NCBI RefSeq assembly: GCF_001428845.1
Contig: NZ_LMIU01000001.1
Location: 186,984 to 250,983, forward strand
Direction of reading: 5' to 3'
Length of the DNA: 64,000 bases
Origin: Achromobacter sp. Root83
GTDB lineage: Bacteria; Pseudomonadota; Gammaproteobacteria; Burkholderiales; Burkholderiaceae_B
Position 1 is the first letter of the stretch; each line of letters opens with the position of its first letter. The notes beneath the pieces are model-generated. The model made no database searches and was not told where the DNA came from. It saw only the letters and a program-made list of their open reading frames with translations. This document shows positions 26,579 to 34,522 of this stretch, piece after piece. The translations under genes and the position numbers were made by a program.

Positions 26579-27550
26579 ATGAAATATCGCACCATCGCCG
26601 CGGCCCTGTTCGCCGTGGCAGCCACGGGTTTTGGCGGCGCTGCCGCCGCGCAATGGCCCGAGCGGCCCATCACGCTGATCGTTCCGTTCCCCGCAGGCGG
26701 CGGCACGGATACGTTCGCCCGTCCGCTGGCCGCGCAACTGACCACGCAGCTCGGCCAGACGGTGGTCATCGACAACAAGGGCGGCGCGGGCGGCACCGTG
26801 GGCGCCGGCGTGGCGGCCAAGGCGCGTCCGGATGGCTACACCTTCTTCATGGGCGGCGCGCACCACGCGCTGGCGCCTTCGCTGTACAAGAACCTGAGCT
26901 ACAACATCCAGAAGGACTTCGTGCCGGTCGCCCTGGTCGCGCAGCCGCCGCAGGTGGTCGTCATCAACGCCAGCAAGCTGCCCGTGAAGACCTTGCAGGA
27001 ATTCATCGACTACGCCAAGAAGCGTCCGGGCGAAATCAACTTCGGCACGGCCGGCAAGGGCAGTACGCACCATCTGGCCGGCGAGCTCTTCGCCATGCAG
27101 ACCGGCATCAAGCTGGTCGACGTGCCTTATCAGGGCGCGGGCCCGATGCTGTCGGCCCTGATCGGCGGGCAGGTGGACCTGGCCTTCGACGGCTTGGGTT
27201 CGTCGTCCGGGCACATCCGGGCCGGCGCGATCAAGCCGCTGGCCGTGGCCGCCACCGAGCGTTCGCAGTCGCTGCCCGACGTGCCGACGGCCGCCGAGGC
27301 GGGGGTGCCCAACTACAACGTGTCGACCTGGTACGCGATCTGGGCGCCCGCCGGCACCCCCAAGGAAGCGGTGGACAGGATGATCGCCGAGATCACCAAG
27401 GCCCTGAACACGCCGAAGCTAAAGGAAACCTGGGCCGGCAACGGCACGGCGGTGCCCACGCTGACGGGCCCCGATTTCGGCAAGTTCGTCGACAGCGAGG
27501 TCGACCGCTGGGCCAAGGTGGTCAAGGACTCCGGCGTGACGCTCGACTGA
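26579..27550 (+). CDS. Bug family substrate-binding receptor of the malonate operon
   Basis: A 323-residue periplasmic receptor. ATG at 26579 follows an AGAGGAG site and opens a signal peptide ending AAA-AQ near residue 22; longer readings run into matB. Bug motifs are LIVPFPAGGGTDTFARP and FGTAGKGSTHHLAGELF. It occupies the place of the malonate carrier MatC of rhizobia, so malonate is the likely ligand. A 160-base spacer separates it from matB. It ends 4 bases from the convergent reductase gene. Confidence 0.92.
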   Translation: MKYRTIAAALFAVAATGFGGAAAAQWPERPITLIVPFPAGGGTDTFARPLAAQLTTQLGQTVVIDNKGGAGGTVGAGVAAKARPDGYTFFMGGAHHALAPSLYKNLSYNIQKDFVPVALVAQPPQVVVINASKLPVKTLQEFIDYAKKRPGEINFGTAGKGSTHHLAGELFAMQTGIKLVDVPYQGAGPMLSALIGGQVDLAFDGLGSSSGHIRAGAIKPLAVAATERSQSLPDVPTAAEAGVPNYNVSTWYAIWAPAGTPKEAVDRMIAEITKALNTPKLKETWAGNGTAVPTLTGPDFGKFVDSEVDRWAKVVKDSGVTLD

Positions 27551-27554
27551 CGCC

Positions 27555-28511
27555 TCAGCGCCACTCGCTGGCCTGGCTGAGCCGGGCTAGCTGGTCATGC
27601 GTCAGCGTCAGGCTGGCGGCCTTGACCAGCTCGTCGAGCTGGGCGAGCGAGGTGGCGCTGACGATGGGCGAGGTGATGCCCGGCTGCGCGATCTGCCAGG
27701 CCAGCGCGGCCTGCGCGGGCGTGCAGCCGGCGTCCTCGGAGACTTCGTCCAGCGCCTTCAGGATGCGGTAGCCGCGGTCGTTCAGATAGGTGTCCACGAT
27801 CTTCTTGCCGCGCGCGCTCTTGCCCGCGTCCTCGGGGCCGCGGTATTTGCCGCTGAGAAACCCGCTGGCCAGCGCGAAATAATTGATCGTGCCCATCTGC
27901 TGCGTCTTCACCAGGCTTTGCAGCCCGGACTCGAAGGGCTCCCGGGTGTATAGGTTGTACTCGGGCTGGATGCTCTCGTAGCGCGGCAGGCTGTGCCGTT
28001 CGCTGGCGATCAGCGCTTCGGACAGGCGCACGGCCGTGTAGTTGGATGCGCCGATGGCGCGCACCTTGCCGGATTCGATGTGCTTGGCGTATTCGGCCAG
28101 CGTATCGGTCAGCGGCGTGTCGGGATCGTCCTGGTGGGACTGGTACAGGTCCACGTGATCCGTCTGCAGGCGCGCGAGCGACGCTTCCAGCGAGCGGCGG
28201 ATATAGGCGGGGGCCAGCCCCTTTTCGCCCGGCCCCATTTCCATGCCGACCTTGGTCGCGATGAGCACGCGGTCGCGCTTGCCCGAGCGCTTGAGCCATT
28301 TGCCGATCAGCGTTTCGGATTCTCCGCCCTGGTTGCCCGGCACCCAGCGGGAATACATGTCTGCCGTGTCGATGAAGTTCAGGCCCGCGTCGACCAGGGC
28401 GTCGAGCAAAGAAAAAGTGCCGGCTTCGTCGACGGTCCAGCCGAAGACGTTGCCGCCGAAGGTGAGCGGGGGAATCTGCAGGCCGGAACGGCCCAATGCG
28501 CGTTTGATCAT
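27555..28511 (-). CDS. Aldo/keto reductase
   Basis: A 318-residue NADPH-dependent oxidoreductase with a TIM barrel. The catalytic tetrad is visible: Asp and Tyr in FIDTADMYSRW, Lys in LIATKVG and His in YQSHQDDPDTP. The family reduces aldehydes and ketones of many kinds. It is a single gene divergent from the ABC importer at 28722 and convergent with the malonate operon; context gives no substrate. Confidence 0.92.
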   Translation of the reverse strand: MIKRALGRSGLQIPPLTFGGNVFGWTVDEAGTFSLLDALVDAGLNFIDTADMYSRWVPGNQGGESETLIGKWLKRSGKRDRVLIATKVGMEMGPGEKGLAPAYIRRSLEASLARLQTDHVDLYQSHQDDPDTPLTDTLAEYAKHIESGKVRAIGASNYTAVRLSEALIASERHSLPRYESIQPEYNLYTREPFESGLQSLVKTQQMGTINYFALASGFLSGKYRGPEDAGKSARGKKIVDTYLNDRGYRILKALDEVSEDAGCTPAQAALAWQIAQPGITSPIVSATSLAQLDELVKAASLTLTHDQLARLSQASEWR

Positions 28512-28721
28512 GTCTGGCCTCGGGATGCGGCGGACGGTTGCGGGAATGGCTTGCCCCCTGGGTACGCATGCACCATTTCAGGGATTCCCCCCAAGTTCTT
28601 TTAGGGGGCGGCAAGTTAGACTATACGGCTTTATGGCTAGCTCACCGGGGTGGAATTCCTGGCGCGGCCATGAAGAAACCGGCAAATTCAACAAGCAACA
28701 CCAAGGGTTCAAGGAGCTTAT

Positions 28722-29693
28722 ATGCTGATCGGAAAAAAACACTTTCTGACGGTTGGCGCCATGGCGCTGGCGATGGCTATCGCCGCGCCCGTGGCCGCGC
28801 AGCAAAAGTCGGTGGCGATCACCGCCATCGTCGAGCATCCGGCGCTGGACGCCGTGCGTGATGGCGTGCAGGACGCCCTCAAGCAAGCCGGCTACGAGCC
28901 GGGCAAGAACCTGAAGTGGCAGTATCAAAGCGCCCAGGGCAACAACGGCACCGCGGCGCAGATCGCCCGCAAGTTCGTCGGTGACCGGCCGGACGCCATC
29001 GTGGCGATCGCCACGCCGTCCGCGCAGGCCGTCGTCGCGGCCACCAAGGACGTCCCGGTGGTGTATTCCGCCGTGACGGATCCAGTCGCCGCCCAGCTGG
29101 TTTCCAGCATGGACGCCTCCGGCACCAACGTGACCGGCGTGTCGGACCTGCTGGCCCTGGACAAGCAGGTTGAACTGATCAAGAAGATCGTGCCCAACGC
29201 CAAGCGCGTGGGCATCGTCTACAACCCGGGCGAGGCGAACTCGGTCGTGGTGGTCAAGAAACTCCAGGAAATCCTGCCGAAGTCCGGCATGAGCCTGGTT
29301 GAAGCCGCCGCGCCGCGCTCGGTGGACGTGGCCTCGGCCGCGCGCAGCCTGATCGGCAAGGTCGACGTCATCTACACCAACACCGACAACAACGTCGTGT
29401 CGGCGTATGAATCGCTGGTCAAGGTGGGCAACGACGCCAAGATCCCGCTGATCGCATCCGACACCGACAGCGTCAAGCGCGGCGGCATCGCCGCCCTGGG
29501 CATCAACTACCGCGACCTCGGCGTGCAGACCGGCAAGGTCGTCGTGCGCATCCTGAAGGGCGAAAAGCCCGGCGCCATCCCCTCGGAAACGGTTTCGAAG
29601 CTGGAGCTGTACGTGAATCCGGGCGCCGCCGCCAAACAGGGCGTCACGCTGTCCGACGCCATCATCAAATCGGCTGCCGTGGTCGTGAAATAA
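28722..29693 (+). CDS. ABC transporter substrate-binding protein (TrpX-like, ABC_sub_bind family)
   Basis: A 323-residue periplasmic binding protein. A signal peptide ends AAPVAAQ near residue 27. The mature part starts VAITAIVEHPALDAVRDGV, the characteristic first lobe of this family, and GIVYNPGEANS lies at the hinge region. A 191-base gap with a terminator-like hairpin separates it from the permease gene. Firmicute members include the tryptophan importer TrpXYZ; the ligand here is not known. Confidence 0.9.
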   Translation: MLIGKKHFLTVGAMALAMAIAAPVAAQQKSVAITAIVEHPALDAVRDGVQDALKQAGYEPGKNLKWQYQSAQGNNGTAAQIARKFVGDRPDAIVAIATPSAQAVVAATKDVPVVYSAVTDPVAAQLVSSMDASGTNVTGVSDLLALDKQVELIKKIVPNAKRVGIVYNPGEANSVVVVKKLQEILPKSGMSLVEAAAPRSVDVASAARSLIGKVDVIYTNTDNNVVSAYESLVKVGNDAKIPLIASDTDSVKRGGIAALGINYRDLGVQTGKVVVRILKGEKPGAIPSETVSKLELYVNPGAAAKQGVTLSDAIIKSAAVVVK

Positions 29694-29709
29694 TACGGTT
29701 GGCTATCGG

Positions 29710-29746
29710 CCCCGCCATGCCTGACCGGCGTGAGCGGGGTTTTTCT
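29710..29746 (+). terminator. Intrinsic terminator between binding-protein and permease genes
   Basis: Arms CCCCGC at 29710-29715 and GCGGGG at 29734-29739 are followed by TTTTTCTT. The hairpin lies 17 bases after the binding-protein stop and before the permease gene of the same system. It could reduce read-through so that the receptor is made in excess over the membrane parts. Confidence 0.65.
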
Positions 29747-29797
29747 TGCGTTTTTTCCGGCGCAAAACTGCAAACCGGGAAACGTTTGTTGCGAAAG

Positions 29798-29818
29798 CGC
29801 GGGTAAAACTGACCCGCG
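29798..29818. promoter_or_regulatory. Short inverted repeat upstream of the permease gene
   Basis: CGCGGGT at 29798-29804 and ACCCGCG at 29812-29818 face each other across a 7-base loop (AAAACTG). No T-run follows closely, so an operator or leader structure is more likely than a second terminator. It lies 66 bases before the permease ATG. Confidence 0.35.
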
Positions 29819-29884
29819 AACGCAAGAAATCCCGCGTTTCACTTCTTTAATATGCTTGTTTGTTTACCTGATTGGATCTGACCC

Positions 29885-30775
29885 ATGTCATTGTTCTCGC
29901 TGTTGGGCGCGCTGGAGATCGGACTGATCTTCAGCCTGGTGGCCTTGGGCGTGTTTATCTCTTTCCGCCTGTTGCGCTTCCCGGACCTGACCGTGGACGG
30001 CAGCTTCCCGCTGGGCGGCGCGGTCTGTGCCACGCTGATCGCGTCGGGCACCGATCCGTTCTCGGCCACGATCATCGCCACCATCGCCGGCGCGGCCGCC
30101 GGGCTGGTCACCGGCTGGCTGAACGTCAAGCTCAAGATCATGGACCTGTTGGCCAGCATCCTGATGATGATCGCTCTGTACTCGGTCAACCTGCGCATCA
30201 TGGGCAAGCCCAACGTGCCGCTGATCACCGAACCCACGGTCTTCACCATCCTGCAGCCCGGGTGGATCTCCGACTACGTCGCCCGTCCGCTGATCCTGAT
30301 CGTCATCGTGATCCTGGCCAAGCTGGCGCTGGACTGGTTCTTCGCCACGCAGACCGGCCTGGCCGTGCGCGCCACGGGCTCCAACGGCCGCATGGCCCGC
30401 GCCCAAGGCGTGAACACCGGCCGCATGATCCTCGGAGGCATGGCGCTGTCGAACGCGCTGGTCGCGCTGGCGGGCGCGCTGTTCGCGCAGACGCAGGGCG
30501 GCTCGGACATCTCGATGGGCATCGGCACCATCGTGATCGGCCTGGCCGCGGTGATCGTCGGCGAAAGCATCCTGCCGTCGCGCAAGCTGGTGCTGGCGAC
30601 GCTGGCCGTCATCATCGGCGCCATCGTCTACCGCTTCTTCATCGCATTGGCCCTCAATAGCGATTTCATCGGCCTGAAGGCGCAAGACCTGAACCTCGTC
30701 ACCGCGGTGCTGGTCACGGTCGCCCTGGTCATCCCCATGCTCAAGCGCCGCCTGGTCGGCAAGAAGGGGCGCTGA
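29885..30775 (+). CDS. ABC transporter permease (TrpY-like)
   Basis: A 296-residue inner-membrane protein of the BPD_transp_2 family with about eight hydrophobic helices. FPDLTVDGSFPLGGA near residues 35-50 is typical of the permeases that accompany TrpX-like receptors. It ends 1 base before the ATPase ATG. Together with 28722-29693 and 30777-31571 it makes a complete importer. Confidence 0.9.
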   Translation: MSLFSLLGALEIGLIFSLVALGVFISFRLLRFPDLTVDGSFPLGGAVCATLIASGTDPFSATIIATIAGAAAGLVTGWLNVKLKIMDLLASILMMIALYSVNLRIMGKPNVPLITEPTVFTILQPGWISDYVARPLILIVIVILAKLALDWFFATQTGLAVRATGSNGRMARAQGVNTGRMILGGMALSNALVALAGALFAQTQGGSDISMGIGTIVIGLAAVIVGESILPSRKLVLATLAVIIGAIVYRFFIALALNSDFIGLKAQDLNLVTAVLVTVALVIPMLKRRLVGKKGR

Positions 30776-30776
30776 T

Positions 30777-31571
30777 ATGTTGTCCGCAAAAGACCTGAAA
30801 ATCACCTTCAACGCGGGCACGCCGATCGAGACGCGCGCCCTGCGCGGCCTGTCGCTGGAGATCCCGTCGGGCCAGTTCGTGACCGTCATCGGCTCCAATG
30901 GCGCGGGCAAGTCCACCTTCCTCAATGCGGTCTCGGGCGACTTGCCCGTCGATTCCGGCACCATCGACATCAATGGCGTGGACGTGACCCGCCAGCCCGT
31001 CTGGGCGCGCGCCGGCCGCGTGGCCCGCGTGTTCCAGGACCCGATGGCCGGCACCTGCGAAGACCTGACCATCGAAGAGAACATGGCGCTGGCGCAGATG
31101 CGTGGCGCGCGCCGCGGCTATGGCCGGGCGGTCAAGGCTTCCATGAAAGAGGGCTTCCGCGAACGCCTGGCCACCTTGGGCCTGGGGCTGGAAAACCGGC
31201 TTTCGGACCGTATCGGCCTCTTGTCCGGCGGGCAGCGCCAGGCGGTCAGCCTGCTGATGGCGGCGCTGCAGCCGTCGCGCATCCTGCTGCTGGACGAGCA
31301 CACCGCGGCGCTCGACCCGCGCACGGCGGACTTCGTGCTGCAACTGACGGCGCGCATCGTCTCCGAAAGCCAGCTCACCACGATGATGGTGACTCACAGC
31401 ATGCGCCAGGCCCTGGACGTGGGTGATCGCACCGTCATGCTGCATCAGGGGCAGGTGGTGCTGGACGTGTCCGGCGACGAACGCCGCGGCATGGACGTGC
31501 CGGATCTGCTGGCCATGTTCGAACGCGTCCGCGGCGAGAAGATCTCGGACGACGCCTTGCTGCTGGGATAA
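30777..31571 (+). CDS. ABC transporter ATP-binding protein (TrpZ-like)
   Basis: A 264-residue ATPase with Walker A GSNGAGKS, signature LLSGGQRQAVSL and Walker B ILLLDEHTAAL. The DEH in place of the common DEP after Walker B is frequent in this subfamily. It powers the permease encoded just upstream. It ends 36 bases before a convergent flavoprotein gene. Confidence 0.92.
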   Translation: MLSAKDLKITFNAGTPIETRALRGLSLEIPSGQFVTVIGSNGAGKSTFLNAVSGDLPVDSGTIDINGVDVTRQPVWARAGRVARVFQDPMAGTCEDLTIEENMALAQMRGARRGYGRAVKASMKEGFRERLATLGLGLENRLSDRIGLLSGGQRQAVSLLMAALQPSRILLLDEHTAALDPRTADFVLQLTARIVSESQLTTMMVTHSMRQALDVGDRTVMLHQGQVVLDVSGDERRGMDVPDLLAMFERVRGEKISDDALLLG

Positions 31572-31607
31572 GGCTCCCGGGCTGCAATGCGCCGGCCGCG
31601 CCTGGCG

Positions 31608-32867
31608 TCAGATGAAGCGGCCGGGACGGAACGCGTGGTGGCGTGAAGCCGCGCCGCCGTCCAGCATCAGCTCGGCCAGTATCTTCGCCGTGCCGGGGGC
31701 GGTGCTGAACCCGATGTGCTGATGCCCAAGCGCCAGCCACAGTCCGGGATGGCGCGGCGCTTCGCCGATCATCGGACGGCTGTCGGGCAGGGTGGGGCGG
31801 CGCCCCAGCCACGCGGCCGCATCCAGCCGCTGGCCCAGCGGAAAGGCCTCTCGCGCATGGCGCTCCGCCAGATCCAGCTGGCCCGTGCGGGCGGGCGCGT
31901 CGCAGGCGTCCAGCTCGACGCCGGTGCTCAGGCGTAGCCCGCGCGCCATGGGCGACAGCACGTAGCCGCCGCCGGTGTCGTAGACGGGGCGGGTGACGCT
32001 GGCGCCGTCCAGGCCGCTGTAGTGCATGTGATAACCGCGCTCGAACGCCATGGGCAGGTCAATGCCGGCCGTTTTCAAGAGATCCTTCGACCACGGCCCC
32101 AGGGCCACGACCAGCCGTTCCGCCGTCAGCGATCCGGATCCCTGCGCGCCCTCAACCGTCCAGCCCTGGCCGTCGCGGCGGATGCCGCCAGCCGCCATGC
32201 GTTTGAATTGCCCGCCCTCCCGGCGGAACAGGTCGGCATAGGCGGCCACGACCTCGTGCGGATCGTCGACGGAATACGAGCCCTGGATCCATAGCGCGCG
32301 ATGAAAGATGGGCGCCAGCGCGGGCTCCGCTTCGGCCAGCTCGGCGGGGCTCAGTTCGCGGGTGGGGACTTCGAACCGCGCAAAGGTGCGGCGGGCAAGC
32401 GCCCCGGCCTGCCAGGCGGATTCCGTGCGGTACAGGAAGATCCAGCCGGTATCGCGCAGACGCCGCCGCGCGCCGCTGGCGTCCAGCAGCTTCAGGTGTT
32501 CGGGGGCTGACAGCCGGATCAGGCCATCCAGCGCCGCCACGGTTTCGCGGAAAACGGACGGCCGCGCGTTCAGCAGGAAGCGCGTCGCCCAGCCCAGGTT
32601 CCGGGCCAGGTACGGCCAGCGGTAGCGGAATTGGACGGTATCGTTTTTCAGCAGGCGGGGCAGTTGGCCCCATAGGCCGGGATGGTTGAAAGGCATCAGC
32701 GAACTGCGGGCCAGGACGCCGGCATTGCCCATCGACGTCTCCATGCCCGGCTCCCGCCGGTCCACCAGAGTGACCGACAGGCCCCGGCGCAACAATTCCA
32801 GCGCGCAGCAGACGCCGACGATGCCCGCGCCCAGCACAATGACGTGTTTTCCCATGTCGCTTTTCAT
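31608..32867 (-). CDS. FAD-dependent amino acid/amine dehydrogenase (DadA-like)
   Basis: A 419-residue cytoplasmic flavoprotein of the DAO family. The FAD-binding GAGIVG lies at residues 13-18 and TSMGNAGVL at about 45-53, as in D-amino acid dehydrogenase DadA; the end has LALGHQHIGFSTAPGTAK. ATG at 32867 overlaps the upstream gene's stop by 4 bases. It is the last gene of the minus arm of the polyamine-type cluster, so an amine or amino acid produced there is a plausible substrate. True D-amino acid dehydrogenase activity cannot be excluded. Confidence 0.85.
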   Translation of the reverse strand: MKSDMGKHVIVLGAGIVGVCCALELLRRGLSVTLVDRREPGMETSMGNAGVLARSSLMPFNHPGLWGQLPRLLKNDTVQFRYRWPYLARNLGWATRFLLNARPSVFRETVAALDGLIRLSAPEHLKLLDASGARRRLRDTGWIFLYRTESAWQAGALARRTFARFEVPTRELSPAELAEAEPALAPIFHRALWIQGSYSVDDPHEVVAAYADLFRREGGQFKRMAAGGIRRDGQGWTVEGAQGSGSLTAERLVVALGPWSKDLLKTAGIDLPMAFERGYHMHYSGLDGASVTRPVYDTGGGYVLSPMARGLRLSTGVELDACDAPARTGQLDLAERHAREAFPLGQRLDAAAWLGRRPTLPDSRPMIGEAPRHPGLWLALGHQHIGFSTAPGTAKILAELMLDGGAASRHHAFRPGRFI

Positions 32868-34522
32868 GTGTGTCCGGTCAAACCAGCCGGCCGTTGCCCG
32901 AGGATGCGCCCCGCCGCCGTCACGCCCCACCACGAGGCTTCCTCGAAAACCGAATACCCCGACAGGTCGGCGTGCGCGAACAGCACGGGACCATCCACGT
33001 CGCGCAGGGCCGCCAGGCCGGGGTTGGACAGGTAGCCGCACAGCGGCGAGGCCATGGCGTGGCCGCGCACCGTGATTTCAAGCTGGCGCGCATGGCGCCA
33101 GAATTCCTTGCCGTACGCCGCGATCAGGTCGGCCGCCGCCTCGTCGCGCAGGGCTTCCGGGCTGGCGCGGGTCAGCCAGTCGCGCGCGGCTTGCGGCGTC
33201 TGGCCGCTCAGCGCGTGGTAGGCCGTGAAGACGCTGCGGGGGGAACGCGCCACGCGCAGGAGCTGGTGCGTGGAGACGACATAGCCCAACGCCTGCCCCT
33301 GGTAGACCACGTTGTCCCAGGATAAGGGCTCGCCGGGCGCCTCGATGGGATAGCCTTCCATGACGAAGTTCGACACCATCCAGGGCGCATGCGCGGAGGC
33401 ATGCACGGCCGGGTCGTAACCATAGGCGCGGATGTCGGGCAGCAGGCGCTGGGCGACGAACAGCGGCATGGCGCACACGGTGCGGCGGGTTTGCAGCACG
33501 CAGGCGCGCACGGCGGAATCCGGACCCGGGATCAGGCAAGTGACTTGCGGACCGGCGGGCGAGTCCCGCACCGCCACCGCCGTGCCCGGGATCAGCCAGC
33601 CGGCGTGGCCGAGCTTGCGGGTGATCGAATCCCGCATGCGCTGCGCCAGGACGGCCAGCCCGCCGGGCCAGGTCAGCACCGCGCCTTCGGCGGCGTTGGC
33701 GGCGTGGCCGTCGCGGCTGGCGAAATAGTGCAGGCCGGCCCATGCCGAGACCACGTCGTACCGCGCGCCGTAGTCATCGCGGCAGCAGTAGTTCACATAC
33801 CAATGCAGGGCGGGCGACGTATAGCCCTCGCGTTCCAGCCATTGCCTGAAAGTCAGGGCGTCCAGCGCGCGCCACGCCGGGTCGTGCGACGACAGCGCGA
33901 TCGGGATGCTGAACACCTTGCGCCCGTCGTTGCCCACCTCGGTGTGCAGGCGGCCGATCAGGGCCAGGAATCGACGGTGCTGTGCGATGTCGCCTTCCGG
34001 CAGCCCCGTCATGGGCAGCAGGCCTTCTTCCCATTGTCCGTCGCGCAGCAGCCTTTCCTGCGGCGAATGCACCAGCGCGGATTCGTCGTAATAGGGCCGG
34101 ACATCGCCCGCGCCACGCTCGATGATGCCGAAGTCAGCCAGCATTTCGCGCACGTGGACGGAGGCCAGCGACGGCAGCGGCAGGTAGTGCGCGCCCAGCG
34201 GATAGTCCAGGCCGTCGCGCTGGCCGCCCGCGGCGTTGCCGGCGAACTCCGGGCCCTGCACCACGACGAAATCGGTGTAGCCTTCGCGCGCCAGCTTCCA
34301 GGCGCAGGACAGTCCGGCGACGCCGGCGCCCAGTATCGCGACCTCGTGCCGCCGCGTGGACGACGGCTGCGGCCAGGAGGCGCCGTCGCGCAAGGCATGG
34401 CCGGCCTGCATGCCCGGGGTGTGGATGGCCGGCGTGGTTTCGACGATGCGCGACCGGTAGTAGCCGGCGGTGCCCGCGACGGCCGCCGTGGCGGCGCCCA
34501 ACAGGAAGCTGCGGCGCCGCAT
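32864..34522 (-). CDS. Tat-exported FAD-dependent oxidoreductase (amine-oxidase-like)
   Basis: A 552-residue flavoprotein starting MRRRSFLLGAATAAV, a twin-arginine signal (RRRSFLLG) with a hydrophobic core, so it is probably folded with FAD and exported. The dinucleotide-binding GAGVAG is at residues 65-70, and the domain order resembles NAD(P)-binding Rossmann/amine-oxidase-type proteins. Its start overlaps the spermidine-synthase-like gene's stop by one base (TGATG), and its end overlaps the DadA-like gene. An oxidase or dehydrogenase acting on periplasmic amines fits the context; the reaction is unproven. Confidence 0.82.
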   Translation of the reverse strand: MRRRSFLLGAATAAVAGTAGYYRSRIVETTPAIHTPGMQAGHALRDGASWPQPSSTRRHEVAILGAGVAGLSCAWKLAREGYTDFVVVQGPEFAGNAAGGQRDGLDYPLGAHYLPLPSLASVHVREMLADFGIIERGAGDVRPYYDESALVHSPQERLLRDGQWEEGLLPMTGLPEGDIAQHRRFLALIGRLHTEVGNDGRKVFSIPIALSSHDPAWRALDALTFRQWLEREGYTSPALHWYVNYCCRDDYGARYDVVSAWAGLHYFASRDGHAANAAEGAVLTWPGGLAVLAQRMRDSITRKLGHAGWLIPGTAVAVRDSPAGPQVTCLIPGPDSAVRACVLQTRRTVCAMPLFVAQRLLPDIRAYGYDPAVHASAHAPWMVSNFVMEGYPIEAPGEPLSWDNVVYQGQALGYVVSTHQLLRVARSPRSVFTAYHALSGQTPQAARDWLTRASPEALRDEAAADLIAAYGKEFWRHARQLEITVRGHAMASPLCGYLSNPGLAALRDVDGPVLFAHADLSGYSVFEEASWWGVTAAGRILGQRPAGLTGHT

